From contig NC_071399.1 of assembly GCF_022682495.2 (NCBI RefSeq), positions 56,846,873-56,910,872 of the forward strand: 64,000 nt of DNA, read 5' to 3'. A program made the translations under genes and the position numbers. This stretch comes from Desmodus rotundus. Its lineage: Eukaryota > Chordata > Mammalia > Chiroptera > Phyllostomidae. Numbering within the stretch: position 1 is the stretch's first letter; every line of letters begins with the position of its first letter. The notes under the pieces were generated by a model that saw nothing but the letters and a program-made list of their open reading frames with translations, did no database searches and was not told the DNA's origin. Below, one piece after another: positions 47,916-60,759 of this stretch.

Positions 47916-48139
47916 CATAGACACAGACTACAATATGGTAATAGCCAGAGGGAGACGGGGTAGGTGGTAGGTGGAGGTGCACAAAAGGGAGGAACTGGGG
48001 ACAGAGAGAGACTTACCTTTGGCAATGGGCACACAATGCAGTATGCAGATGATATTTTGTTGAGTTGTACTCTTGAAACCTATATGATTTTGTGAACCAA
48101 TGCCACCCCAATCAATTATTTTTTAAAAAGTTAAAATCT

Positions 48140-49545
48140 TCCATTTCCATGTATCCCAGAACATTATTAATGATTATATTAGTGGAGATTAAGAAACCTG
48201 TGATATGCTGAATTTTTAAATAAGTGTTTTTGCTCAAGAAGAGATTTTCCTAAGTCTTCTAAATTTCAAATCTAAGTTTTTGTCTTATTGTTGATCTATT
48301 TTTTAGCTACTATGTAATATAATGGGTAAACTAAATATATTAACTTGTGTACAAATTAAAAAGGCCTTTGTCAATTGAACTGGATTATTTGAACCAACTT
48401 TAGCTTCTAATTATCATCTTTCAATAGATACATATATATCATGTGTGTATTATGTATCAATACTTATACATGTATCTGTTTTATAGTTATTCAAAGAAGA
48501 AATAAATCCTTTATCTTACACCAAAAAATAAACCCATAAAAAAGAAATTTCTGTCATAAAAATCTATATTTCAGTGTTTAAGGCATCACCTCTTGTGCTA
48601 AACATCTGTTATAAACTTTTACTTATTGAAAGGCTTCATAAGGTTTGAAAAGCCCAAGAGAAAAGATGAATCAATGTGATATTTGTCTTGCAATAAGCAG
48701 GGCAGCACTTGGCAGCATTAGTCATCATTATGCTCACGATACTCAGCACAACATTGCTTTCTATCTGACCCAGATGGTGTTTTGCAGCTTTTTCTTGTGT
48801 CTTGCTGTTAGGGACATGGATTAAAACCAACTGATCAAGTCACAGTCCAAAAAGAAAGAACCCTGATAGGCAGGAGAAGCCATCTGGAGCATGGATAAAG
48901 AAGAGTCTTTTTCCATTATTTTTTTGTCATCACCACAGAAGCCTGTAGTCTAAGACTTCTTTGATCCACAGTACTTATCAGTTAACACCAGTGGTTGATA
49001 TCCAGTTGTATATTATTTATAATTTTCATGTCTATTTGAAAGAAAACCCAGAGGAGGAAGTCTACGGATGCTGTTCTCTTCCAATAAGGAAAACAAAACA
49101 ACACAACACAAACAAACAAAAAACATGAAAAACTCTACTGACAAAATCAATAGCCTAAACATTGAATATGCAAGGGAACCATGGGGATATGTTGCTATTT
49201 TTTTGCTATAAGAGCAAATAAAAAATATAAAATGATGAGCCTTTTGACTTATTGTGCAGTTTGACGATAAAGAGTAGACTATGTTGTGAATCTGCACTGG
49301 AATATCCTTAAATGCCATATGTTATAGGATCTAATTCTCTCTTTCACCACCACCCCCATTTGAATCACATGGTGCAACACATTATTTATTTCCTCCATTT
49401 CCTCTCTTATTCCTAAGATACAAACACAATGACAGTAACTGCAAATTCAAAGTAATCTCTTTTGGTTCTTGGTCTCTTCAAGATTTAAGTTCTAATTCCA
49501 TCTCAGCTATTACTCTACTAGTGACTTTGAGTGGACTATTTAAGT
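48140..49545. other. AT-rich DNA, nothing recognised
   Basis: No gene, RNA or confidently named repeat. An (AAACA)n-like stretch lies near 49095-49120. Confidence 0.45.
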
Positions 49546-49990
49546 TTAGAAACATGCTGCGAGGATGTGGAGAAAGAGGGAAGCCTTTTGCACTGTTGGT
49601 GGGAATGCAGACTGGTGCAACCACTGTGGAAAGCAGTGTGGAGATACCTCAAAAAATAAAAACGGATCTGCATTTTGACCCAACTATCCCACTTCTGGGA
49701 ATATATTCAAAAAAGCCCAAAACACTAATTCAAAGGAACATAAGTACCTCTATGTTCATTGATGCATTATTTACAATAGCCAAGATATTGAAGCAGCCCA
49801 AATGTCCATCAGTAGATGAATGGATAAAACAACTATGGGACATTTACACAATGGAATACTGCTTGGTCATAAAAAGAAGATTTTATCATTTGTGACAACA
49901 TGGATTATGGCAATTGCAATGGGGTTGGTGTATAAAGGGGTTAAATGTTAATGGAAAAATATAATAAAAATAAAAATATATAAAAATATA
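49546..49990 (+). mobile_element. 5'-truncated LINE-1 ORF2 C-terminus
   Basis: Open frame pieces encode the ORF2 end (KIKTDLHFDPTIPLLGIYS, then SMFIDALFTIAKILKQPKCPSVDEWIK), followed by a short 3' segment and an A-rich tail. The sequence is closer to intact than most L1 pieces here. AGTTTAG (about 49542) and AGTTTAA (about 49991) may be the target duplication. Confidence 0.85.
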
Positions 49991-50189
49991 GTTTAACCAT
50001 GTGAAGAATGATAAATTATATAAGATGATGTCTAAGAATTCTTTACCTAACACTTTAGGACATTTTATTCATTTCTGTTTGATATCATATGATGTTTCTC
50101 TGGGGGAACTTTTTACAAGGAAACTTCTAAGACTTTAACATTGGTGACAAATTATGGACAATTGCATTCCAATTCTCTACATCCCATTC

Positions 50190-50790
50190 TCTTGAGAAGA
50201 TTCAGACTATTCCAAATCCCGTTTTCCACTAACCAAGATGGCCTTAATGTTTTATTCATCCTGGTTAAATTTTAGACAGGTGTCTTCCTGACTGAGACAC
50301 CCGACCTTATTTTTCTTAGAACATTTACTTTAGAGAACTTGCAATTGTAAATTATTTCTCTGCCCCTTTGAAATGTAGGTGAATCTTTTCCCAGTCCCTT
50401 AGCAATTTTACAACCCAGGAAATGTCTTTCTCAGGGACCTGGAAACCACCTCTTTGAAATGTGAGATAGTAACACTATCTCTTGTTTTTGTGGGAGGGGT
50501 AGAAGCCTAAATTTGATGGGCACCGATTAAGAGACACAGGTGGCCAAATCACAGAGAAGAATAACTGCATACTCAGGAATAATTTGATGTTCTTTACATA
50601 GCTCATTGAGTAAACTTCTCTCTAAAGTTCTCTACTACTTTTCCATTAGTTCACCTTAATGTTTAACCACCTGCCTTCACTTTGTTTCCATTGACTTGAG
50701 TTCAATCTCTCTTTCCTATTGCAGTATCTCGGATGAAGTCTTTCTGTCAATTTAAGTTTGCCTGGTACAATATTTGCTTTGATATTCCTC
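50190..50790 (+). repeat. LTR-like repeat, copy 2
   Basis: Homologue of 21475-22045. Shared order: 'caattgtaaattatttctctgcccctttgaaatgtaggtgaatct', 'ttttacaacccaggaaatgtctttctcagggacctgg', a purine block, then 'gatgaagtctttctg'. Family not named. Confidence 0.55.
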
Positions 50791-51232
50791 ATCTTCATGT
50801 GATTATTTTTGCTAGTCATAGGGGTGAAGAAAAAAACATTCTTATTTTCTCAGTTATTCCCTTAAGTTTCTGTAATCAAGTTTCTAGCTACCTTTCTTTT
50901 TAATGCACCCTATACACACATTCCCCAATTTTGTCCACATTTTCCCTGTTATCCATCTTTATTAGATGAAATTCTGTTATTTCAAGACTTTCAAAGTCTT
51001 ACTCAAATGATGCCTACCTCATGACATATTTTCACACTTATTTGCTTATTCAAATCTTTTTTCATTTGAATTTCTGTTACATATTTTATACCTCTCTCAT
51101 AATTTAGGATTACATATAATGTATAGAATATATAATTGTGTACACTACATATTAATTGGTAACTTTAATAAATGACTATGTTCTTGGTTTATGTATTTGC
51201 TATACTATGCATTTTATAGACTGTACTCTTTC

Positions 51233-52370
51233 TGTAACATGGTACAGTCAGGGCCCCCCACCAAGGAGGGATTTGTAATGGGGTCTAGAACTTGGGGTGT
51301 GCAGGATATATTAAAAATATAGGACGTGCTGACCCCCATAAGTCTGAACTGGGGATGGGGTACATGGAACAGGACAATTGAGAGTTATTTTGCATACCAA
51401 CAGTTTTGCAAATAACCACAAAAATGGTTATTTAACATATCTATAACCTTTGGCTGGTTTCATAGATATGTTAAGTAGCTGTGGCCTTGCTTGGAGCCTG
51501 GGAGATGGGAGTGACTTTGACCCTTGAAGTAACTGGGAGGCAACTCCCCCTTGTTACATCGCCTGTATGAGAGCTTGGAGATGGTTGTCTCCACACCATG
51601 GGGGCCACACCTGCCCGGACTTACTATGGCAGCCCAGAAAAGCTGGAAAAATATGGGAATGCTGGCAGGTATAGCCAATTGTGGGAAGAGTAGGAAATGG
51701 GGATGCAGAAGAAAATTGGCGCTGGGATTTAAACCCAGATGCGGCAGCCATACAAGGGGGGACGACGTGACTTTTGGCGAGTTTTCGAACCACATGGCTT
51801 TGGGTGCTCCCTTTGCCATGCTGCTTAGGAAGCTGGAAAGAAAGATGTAGCAGCAATGCAGAGCTCTCTTAGCAGTTTGAAAGAATGAAGGAAAGATGAT
51901 TTGGGAAGGAAAGGGGTGAAAGGACTCTTGCTGGTGAGCCATGAGAAGGTGCCATGTGGATTTGGGTTAAGAACTGGAGATTGCGGAGGCTACACAGCTG
52001 ATGGTGCTGGGAACCGGGGGAGGACTGCCAGCTGAGCGCAGATTACTAGGAAGAACCAGCAGCTACCTGAGCCACAGACATCTATTTATTTTCCTGAGAT
52101 ACGGTATCCCTGACTGGGCAAAGGGGGGAAGGAAAGACTGTGTGTGTTTGTGGGTGTTTTAAGGGACTTTGGGATTTTAACAAAGATATTAAGTCATTAC
52201 TCTAATCTGTATAACTTTTGAATAAATAGCTCCTTTCCTTTTCACCAAACTCTGGCATTGAGAGCCATAATTTCCTGGCAGCAGGCAAGGCGGCGAACCA
52301 ATACAAAGGGACCCTGGAAGAGGAATGTCCATTCAATATATTATCTCCCCCAGAGGTCTGTTCTGTAACA
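51233..52370 (+). repeat. Solo LTR of 1.1 kb, class I type
   Basis: 1,138 bp beginning TGTAACATGG and ending CTGTAACA. TTTC occurs at 51229-51232 and 52371-52374 as a 4-bp target duplication. AATAAA is at 52221-52226, and a possible ATTTAAA promoter box lies near 51727. It is GC-richer than its surroundings and has open frames up to 160 codons on both strands, none with a recognised domain. Confidence 0.75.
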
Positions 52371-52499
52371 TTTCCACTTATGAAAGCAAAAGTTTGCTGC
52401 AAAATACTATGCCATGTTACACCAGCAGCACCTTTATATCACTCTTGTTTACCACATCTTTGATTGTATAATTTCCTTCTGTACTTGATTTAATCTCAT

Positions 52500-52700
52500 G
52501 TTGTTTTATAAAATAACATGTTGTACAGGCTTGTATCCTAGCAGCAATAGGCTATACCATATAGCCTAGGTACGTAGTAGGCCATACCACCTATGTTTGT
52601 GTAAGTGCACTCTATAGTGTTCACAGGGCAACAAAATTGACTAATGAAGCATTTCGCAGACTGTATCTGCATTATCATGTAGCATGTAATTGTGTATTAT
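52500..52700 (+). mobile_element. Old mammalian DNA-transposon fossil
   Basis: The block 'aggctataccatatagcctaggtacgtagtaggccataccacctatgtttgtgtaagtgcactctatagtgttcacagggcaacaaaatt' follows the layout of a mammal-wide non-autonomous DNA transposon I recognise but cannot name with certainty. Terminal repeats were not located. Confidence 0.5.
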
Positions 52701-53344
52701 TTTTAAAGTGCAAGCTAAAAAGTTTTTACTACTGCAAATAATTGTTTTTGTTTAAATATATGGGTATATATTATATATTTATTTATAAAATAAACAAAAA
52801 AAATCTATAGAATATTGATTTCATAAGCCTCATTGACACCATGGAACATCTAATATCATTTTGGAGTAATATGTGCTAAAGAAATACTTTAAGTATTTTT
52901 AATTTAGCAGAAAGTCTCTTATTTTTTCTTTCAAAGAAAATGATTACTAAGATAAAATATATTAAAGAGGCAAAATCAGAGCTATTACAATGAAAGAATA
53001 TAAAAATTAGTATTAATATTAGTATTAGCAATACCATTAGTATTGCTTAGTCTCAGTCCTTAACTCCCATGAGACTCTAAAATCTCAGATATGATTGGAA
53101 AACACTTGGCAATTGTTTTCTCAATATATATATACACATATGTATTTGAATTATGGTTTAAAAGACTGATAATTAAAAAATTATCATTATTTAATGGAGA
53201 ACATTTCACTTCTCCTATTTGTTATATTTTTTCAACTTGACAAAAAATATGTATATGTTTTTAAATTACCTGGAATTGGCATAAATACTTAAGTTATTAG
53301 GGACAAAATCACTATCAAAGTTTCTTTTCAGCCTATAACAACAG

Positions 53345-53450
53345 TTGGAAACCAGGATTTTATATATAAAGTTTTATTGCATTTTAATCACATTCATTCA
53401 TTTATGCACAGCCTATGGTTGCTTTTCTACCAGAATTATAGAAATAGAAA
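53345..53450 (+). mobile_element. hAT-Charlie (MER20-like) fragment
   Basis: 'ataaagttttattgcattttaatcacattcattcatttatgcacagcctatggttgcttttctacc' matches the middle of MER20-type elements by pattern. Ends are missing. Confidence 0.5.
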
Positions 53451-53711
53451 AGAAGTTTGTCAACACTTATTCTTAAGTGGAAAAAGGCAAAAAGTATAAA
53501 GTAAATAAAGAATTTTAGTTATGTCCATTTTGATAGTTTATGTGGGTTTATGATAAGTCAAACATACACAGTATTTAATGTGAAAAGAATCTGTAACTTT
53601 TAATTATCCATAAACTCAATATGACTTAAGGCTTATGGTGTCCTCACTCAACATGTAAGTACAATTTTAAGGTTACAATACTTTGATGAACTTTCTTAAA
53701 CAGAGAAGCCT

Positions 53712-53918
53712 CATTTGGGGATGGCAAACTATTGCCTCGGGACCAAATCCAAGTTCAACCTTATTTTTGTATAGCCTTGGGGCCATACACAATATTTTTA
53801 ATTACTTATTTAAATATACACACAAAAAGAATATATTACAGAGACCATATGTAGCCAGCAAAAACTAACATATTTACTATAAAACCCTCTACAGAAAAAT
53901 GATTGCTGACCTCAGGAT
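53712..53918 (+). mobile_element. hAT-Charlie (MER20-like) element
   Basis: It opens with 'tttggggatggcaaactattgcctcgggaccaaatcc' and closes with 'cagagaccatatgtagccagcaaaaac...tacagaaaaatgattgctgacctc'. Imperfect inverted ends are GGATGGCAAACT and the complement of TTGCTGACCTC. It is shorter inside than the full element. Confidence 0.65.
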
Positions 53919-53994
53919 AAGACTATCTTTAGAAATGTGTTTAAGTGAAAACAAATAAATATAAGTAAATAGTACAAATGATAGAAGTTCTCAT

Positions 53995-54230
53995 CAAAAC
54001 AGGTATGAAAACATGGAACAGACTAGCAGTGACTGGACTGGAGGGGGGAGGGAAATAAAGTAGAAAGAAGGGGAAGGGACTAGACAAAGATCATGTATGA
54101 GTGACCCCTGAACATGGACAACAGTGTGGGAATTGACTGTGAGAAGGGGAAGGGGGATGGGTGGGAGGGGGCAAAGGGGGAAAAATTGGCACAATAACAA
54201 TTAAAGTGATAAGAAGGAAATACCTTAAAA
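53995..54230 (+). mobile_element. LINE-1 3'UTR fragment
   Basis: G-rich 3'UTR ('gactggaggggggaggg', 'gggaagggggatgggtgggaggggg') and an A-rich end. Same family layout as 536-935 and 56200-56390. Confidence 0.75.
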
Positions 54231-56195
54231 ATAAAAATTTTAATGGCAACAAAGATACTTATTTTGAAGAGACCATTTGGAGTAGTGTAGTTAAAGACCT
54301 TGCATTTGAAGATCTTGCAGACAGACAAAAGCACCCCTGTTCTACAGAGTTAAATTAAGTGAAAAGGCAAAAATATGGAAACCACAAATATGCAGACTTC
54401 ACTGAAATGTAAGAACAAATATTTAAATTTACTCAGTCTCACTTATAAATCAGAGAATTTTCTATTAGCAAGAGGGCTAAATGGGGTGAAGTAGTTTAAT
54501 GGTGAAAAATAGTCTATTACCTGTGAAATAGGATTAAGGACTGTAATATACTTTTATTATATATTTAATTTTCAGGAACACTTTATATTTTATGAGTGTT
54601 TATTTATAATTACATATTTTTCCTTTTTACAAATGTATTATCAACAGTGCTAATGTTAATATACTAATAAACAAAAAAAAATTATACTATTTTGCATCTG
54701 TATGATTTGAATTCTGACTCCTATATGAGAAGCTTTATCTGAAATTCCTGTTAATTATTGGCTTTTTCTCATATTTGGTCATTAATCACTAAAAAGTTTA
54801 TAGGGACCCTTGTGCATAAAGATAGAACTTGTCTTCTCTGGACTGTGATAAGTTGTGAGCCTTTCTCTGAAGTCATGAATGTCAGTATATTTACAGGTTG
54901 TCCCTTGCATTCTTCAGATATCTCCAGAAGACTCTTCCAGTATTGAGCATTGAAAGTCTAGGTCTGTCTTCTTGGAATCCCTGAGATGATTATCCAATGA
55001 AGGCTAGAGGTTTCAATGTTTAATATTGAATTAAAGGTCCCACAGCTGACTTAGCTCTTCTCTAGTCTCAGGGATGCCTTAGGGTTTAGCTTTTAGTTGA
55101 ACACTCCTGAAACATTAAGTCAAGGATGGTATGTTACACTAAACACAAAGTAACGGAAGGTTCTCCACAATTGTCATATAGCTATCCAAGCATCTATGCC
55201 TGGTTACAGAGAGTGTTTACTGAGGACCATGTAATTGATAAATAATTTATGACTGATGGATAGTATATAATTGGTGAGATGTAGCTCCACTTGGGAATGA
55301 GAGCTCATCAGTACCTCTTAGGGAGTACATGACTAGCAGGGTCTAAGCAAAGGACTCTAATGCTGATGACTTCACTCAGAAAACAGGCACTCTGCTTTGT
55401 CTCTCATGCCGGGCCTAGCGCAATGTGATTGAGACACTTGGATGGCCTACCTGGGAGGCTCAAGAATTCTTCCACACTGTTGCAGTGCATGCTGTGTTGC
55501 TGCATATCCTGTGTCCTTCTTGTCACTAAATAAGTACTTCGGCAATGCCTTTGTCACCATATGAGTTGGTCTGTCATTTCAAACCTAGGAACCCTGCTGT
55601 TGGAGCAGTGTGAACATTGTTGGATGTGAACTTTGATCTATTTCTTTTGAGTACAGTATGACAATACATCACTCCTGCCTTAAAGTTGGCCCTTCATTAC
55701 ATTATCCCACTGTCCCTCTCTTTTGCCTTTTTCAGAAATTACATCATCAGGCCAGTTTGCTATGAAGGGTCCCCAGTACTGAAGAGTGGCAGGAGAGATA
55801 CAGAGGTCCAGTTTCTACTTAGATTACTTAACCTATTATTTTTAGGCCCACATTCACTATACTTTTGGGAGTAGCTATCATTGTCAATTTTTGAATCTCT
55901 GGGTTAACTCATTACCTCAATTGGGTTCTTTCTTGACTTTTCATTCTTCTGGTTCAGTATTCAGATTTATTACCTCTTCTAAGCTACCACTTGTCCATCA
56001 ATTTTCTAGCTTCCAACACTGTGTTTTTAATCTTTCTTCTCTCCCATTTGTGTTGATTTTTAATTTATGTTTAAAAATATTTTTACTATGCTTTAAGAGT
56101 AGGTGTTACTCATATGTTTGCTTCATAAATCTTTTTGGCAGGCTAGTAAACCCTATAGAATTCTCAAAATAAGGACTTAAATTTCACAAAATAAA
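54231..56195. other. Unassigned DNA, less AT-rich from 54.9 to 55.9 kb
   Basis: No exon recognised. The 54950-55700 part has balanced composition and could be an old LTR or unique DNA. Its frames lack domains. Confidence 0.4.
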
Positions 56196-56199
56196 ATAT

Positions 56200-56390
56200 A
56201 TAGGAATAGAGGAGAAAGAAATTTCATTGAAAAGTGGGTCAAGGAACATGTATAAAAGACCCATGGACAAAGACAATGAAGAGGAGGATTGAATGTGGGA
56301 GCTGGGAGGTGGGTAAGGCAAGGGAGAGTAATGGGGGGGGGGAAATGGGGAGAACTATAATTGAACAACAATAAAAAATGTTAAAAAGAA
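56200..56390 (+). mobile_element. LINE-1 3'UTR fragment
   Basis: 'gacccatggacaaagacaatgaag', a G-run at 56333-56341, then 'gagaactataattgaacaacaataaaaaa'. This is the same 3' end type as the L1 at 536-935. Confidence 0.8.
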
Positions 56391-57273
56391 AAATATTTTA
56401 AATAACATTTTATATAAAAATAAATATATGTCTCCACCCATGCATTAAATACAAATATTGAGTTTCTGGTCTAATACCTATTATAATTTGATAATGACCA
56501 GTGTAATCTAAATTTCTATATCTGCAATAGCTAAAATGTGATATGAAACTTCTGTGATTTTCAATGATAATAAAGCTGTAAATACTGATAATATTGCTGG
56601 GTCTGTTGCCTGCACATATATTTGTTGGAAAGATCATTTTCAGTTAGAGTTTACTTAAAAATAAACATATACATCCCAGTTCAAATCCATTCCAGTTTAG
56701 ATACCCTAGTTATGAATTCCCAATTTAGAAGGTCTTCCAGGATATAAAAACTAAACTTTAAACTGAAAGTAGCATAACTTAATCCATGAAAATCAAAACA
56801 GTTTATTGAAATACACCCTAAATGCTGATGATAATTTAGTCATCGTGTGTGATGTTTCACTATATTTGTAAAGAAAAATGCATATACAAGTGTATTTATT
56901 TAATGGGTAATATGTATTATTTTTAATGTGTTTGTGCAGGCAGAAGGCTACCAGAATAAAGATGCAGTGCTGGTATTTTAAAAGAATTGAAATATATTCA
57001 TGTTATTAAAAAAGGTCATGCTCCAGTTGTTGAGGTAAGTGGGATGAGGAACGAAAAAATGTTTTGAGGTTGTTATTATTCACATTGAAGAACTTCTAAT
57101 GTAATACATGAGAAGGCATGGAGTAGAACTTGCTGGTGCATGAGCATTTCCAAGTATGTGGGAAACATAGCTATGCGAACATTTACCCATATCTTTGTGG
57201 TCTGGGGAACAGAATCTTTCTGAGCTGACATACTAGAGCACAGTATCTTTTCTTGGTCCTTTACATTATTTAC

Positions 57274-57320
<47 letters not shown>

Positions 57321-57980
57321 TCTTTATATATACAAACTATATGTGTGTGTGGGTGTGTCTGAAATCCTTTATTAAAATATATAATTTTAGGAAGTATAAA
57401 ATATATAGGAACCTGTGCTTTAGTCAAAAGCTTAAAGGCATGTTAAATAGAGATTAAAACAATATGATCAGTAGTAATCTGCTCATTTCCTCAGAAATTC
57501 TAATATTTAAAATAGATCATAAATGACAACCACATCAAAGTCTTGAGCAGATAAATTCTTAATCAAAAGCATTATAAAGACTACAGAGAATACCATCCCA
57601 TTATCCTTGCTCTTAAGAAGTTTTGTGGTAAATTAAAGAAATATTAACTTATAGGACTGGAACAGTTACCCCAAAATTAAAGCATGTCTTGATTGATTAG
57701 TCTATTTGCTATTTTAATCATTTTGTTTGTCTTTCAGTATGATTGACAATAACATTAATCTAAAGCTAGTTACTTTTGGTGAGTTAAGTATTACAAGGAT
57801 TAGCTATGTGACCTCTGACATGCAGGTTTTTGGAAGAGGACATAGAACTAAAGAATCTAAAGAGAAAAGAAGGGTAGGAGTAGAGTCTTATCTTAGATCA
57901 AACAGAAAAACATGATTCTTATACCCATAGGCTTTTAGTTAGTCAGTCATTAGAAGTAGGTCTGTTGTAGACACATTTTT
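56391..57980. other. AT-rich DNA with (TA)n microsatellite
   Basis: (TA)n at 57277-57315 with a TG run near 57341. No gene or named transposon otherwise. Confidence 0.5.
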
Positions 57981-57984
57981 AGTT

Positions 57985-58400
57985 TATCTTCACCTAAAAA
58001 TATCTTCATTTCACTGTCTTTAATGAAGGATACTTTCACAAGATGTACAATTAGTAGTTGACAGTACTTGTCATTCAGCATTTGAAATAGATTGTGCTAC
58101 TTCCTACTGTCTCCACCACTTAAAGTAGGAAATCTGTTTTCAAAATGATGATCCTGTATAAGCAATATGTCATATCCTTATGACTGCTTTCCAAATTTTG
58201 TCTTTGTCTTTAGCTTTCATAATTTAATCATGATATGCCTGAGCAGGAATACTTTCAGGATCATCTATTTTGGGATTTGCTGAGATTTTTAAATTTGTTG
58301 TTTATTTATTTCTTGTAATATGGGTGTTTTTAGCCATTTTATTCAAATACCCTTTCACATTCATTCATATTATTTTAATCGACTTTTAACATGTTTTAAA
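57985..58400 (-). mobile_element. Eroded LINE-1/HAL1 ORF1-5'UTR region, antisense
   Basis: Plus-strand order 'aaggatactttcacaagatg', 'ctttgtctttagctttcataatttaatcatgatatgcctgagcagg', 'gatttgctgagatttttaaattt' matches the antisense ORF1-side segment also seen near 19680-19900. Strongly diverged. Confidence 0.6.
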
Positions 58401-58511
58401 ATTATTGCAAAATAAAGAAAATCAGAAGAAATTGGTGGTTCATTGACCAACAAGTAATAGTTTAGTTTCCTTTTTTTTAATCTTAATATTTTGTTCCAGT
58501 TACTTTACTTT

Positions 58512-58717
58512 TTTAAGATTTTATTTATTTATTTTTAGAGAGAGGGTAAGGGAGGGAAAGAGAGAGGGAGACAAACATCAATGTGTGGTTGCCTCTCTAG
58601 TGTATCCCCTACTGGGGACCTGGCCTGCAACCTAGGTGTGTGCCCTGACTGGGAATCAAACCAGCGACCCTTTGGTTCACAGGCCAGAGCTCAATCCACT
58701 GAGCCACACTAACCAGG
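58512..58717 (-). mobile_element. Ves SINE
   Basis: Minus-strand copy with AAGATTTTATTTATTTATTTTTA, GAGAGAGGG, CATCAATGTGTGGTTGCC, and CCACACTAACCAGG at the head. TAGTTTCCTT occurs near 58463 and at 58718, so an upstream T-rich segment may be part of the insertion. Confidence 0.9.
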
Positions 58718-58774
58718 TAGTTTCCTTATATACATAATAGATATTAGAATAGTACATGTCACATAAATTTGCCT

Positions 58775-58890
58775 AATAATAATTATTATTATAACAAGTA
58801 ATTACATAACTCTTATCATGCACCACAGTCTAATCTATGTGGCTTACACTTAATGAATGAATTTAATTACTCAATACACAATATCTGTTG
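58775..58890 (+). mobile_element. MIR-like ancient SINE, weak
   Basis: 'taataataattattattataac...acataactcttatcatgcaccacagtctaatctatgtggcttacacttaatgaatgaatttaatta' follows the MIR 3' pattern. Heavily diverged. Confidence 0.45.
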
Positions 58891-60759
58891 TGTATACAAT
58901 ATACAATACACAAATTCAATTACTCAATATTTGATAAATAATAAATCTGTGCTTCACAAAAATAAATAAATTGAAAAATTTATACTTTATTCAGTATTGG
59001 TTAACAGCTATAACATTCAAGTCCAAAATCTAAGTGAAATAATAAAGTGAAAGTTTTGGGTTTTTTAGATGAAATCTAGTGGAAATGTTTCTGGTCAGGT
59101 AGCTCCTCTAAGAAGCCCTCCTTGAAGTTGGAGTGAGGGTCACTAGCTGATACCATGTTGAAATTCTGCCATCTTTGGCTTCAAGTTTACCTTAAAAACT
59201 GAATTTGCAGTCAAGGTGAAGAAAAATGAATAAAGCAGAAAATACAGAACACTGGGACCTTGAATGGACACACTTTACATTAGACAGATATAATTCTATG
59301 GCCCCATCTAGAAGATATGAAATATTAAAATATGCTAAAATATATTTCTTAGTATTGCAGCCAATTTTCCACAAAAGTTTCTTAGTATGGAAGGAAAATG
59401 AGGGGTTCTGGTCAGGATGGTGTCATAAGAAATGCAGTACTTGAATCTCCCACAATCATATCAAAATTACAACTAACTATATATAGAACAGCCATCATTC
59501 AGAATCACATGGAATCTATCCGAACAGAAGTCAACTAAGGATACAAAGAAGCCACATCAAGATGGTAGGAGGGGTGGAGATATAAAAAGAGCTTGTCCAA
59601 TACACATGTGTGGTGGATAAAAAGATTGGGAGGTACATCTCTTTTGTGAATGTCCTCCTGAGAAATGAGGGGCCCAGCCCCACACTAGGCCTCTCAGCTC
59701 AGGGTTTTAGTGCTATGAAGCGATAGCCCCATAACTTCTGACTATAAAAACCGGTGGGGATTGTGTCTGAGTGAGAGAGAGGGGCCCTGGAGTCCCAGAT
59801 GTTCTTTTTAAAGGGCTTGCATATGAATTTACTCAGACTCTGTCACTCTGAGCTTCAGTGCTGGGGCAGCTGCTTTAAAGACATCTGAGACATCCAAAGA
59901 ACTGAATTGTCAGGCATCAGGATGAAAGCTAAAGAGGCATCCATCTCCCAGACAGAAGTGCTGGGAGAGGTCATTGTTCCTTTTTTGAACCTTCTCCCCA
60001 TGGACCCAGCAGGTGGATACCATATCTGAGTTTCCACCTACCCAGCTAACACTGTTGGCCTCATCTAGCTGACTCCCTGAGACCCTGCCCCACCCAATTT
60101 GGGGGCCCACCCAAGCTGTTCCTCGTGGCTTTCCTATACAAAGCTCTGCCTTGGCCCAGGCTTCACACTTTGCTAAAACCTTTCAAACAATATCTGATTT
60201 CTGAATGCCCAGTACCACTCATTAAGTGGCCCCAGGCCTGGGACTAGTGGCAGCTGGACTTGGTTCACAGCTTAGCATCTCCTGGATACCTCCAAGCCCA
60301 GAAAAAGTAGCAGACACCTGCAGATAACTTTGTAGAGCATGCTGGGTAGCCCCGGGCAAAACACAGTTGTTTTGTGTGCTTTGATCTTGGCCTGCACCTC
60401 CTGGAAGGTGAAAGAACAATCTCATCAAGTAGTACACTCAAGGGGCAAACTCAGTGGGCACCAGAACCCCCTGAACCCCCTGAAGTAGGTCCTGCTCCAT
60501 GAGATATGCCTCTGCACAGATGATCTTCCACGGAGTTGGCAGCCATTCCTCACAGCCAATTGGCCAAGGGTAAATCCTTTCCATTGACATGCCAAGAGCA
60601 ATCAAAACTCAATTAAAAGGAGGATACACACAGCTCAGACAGAGTGCACATCTGGTGTACCTAGATGGGAAATGGGGGGGCTGTGCCACTGGTTCCTACA
60701 GAACACCTACAACCTAATGCCACTCTACCAAGCTAGGGAAAAGTAGTTCTACCTAATAC

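Larger units (their letters stand above)
45617..48126 (+). mobile_element. Internally deleted LINE-1: 5'UTR joined to 3'UTR, perfect target duplication
   Basis: It starts with an L1 5' motif (GTTTCAAGATGGTTGCAGAG at 45622-45641), then about 2.1 kb of 5'UTR. The ORF1 start region ('agggagacaaagaaatatgccccaag' near 47753) follows, then within a few tens of bases the L1 3'UTR ('aactgacaattgttagagggg' near 47803). Nearly all of ORF1 and all of ORF2 are missing. AAAGTTAAAATCT at 45604-45616 and 48127-48139 is a perfect 13-bp target duplication, so the shortened form itself was inserted. A spliced L1 RNA is a good explanation. Confidence 0.82.

Noticed and set aside
51460..51942. 160-codon minus-strand and 99-codon plus-strand frames
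   Set aside because: Both lie inside a solo LTR and have no recognised domain. LTRs of this GC content give such frames by chance.
5196..58717. tRNA genes suggested by A-box and B-box motifs
   Set aside because: All such motifs sit in Ves SINEs with SINE tails. No cloverleaf with acceptor stem was found.
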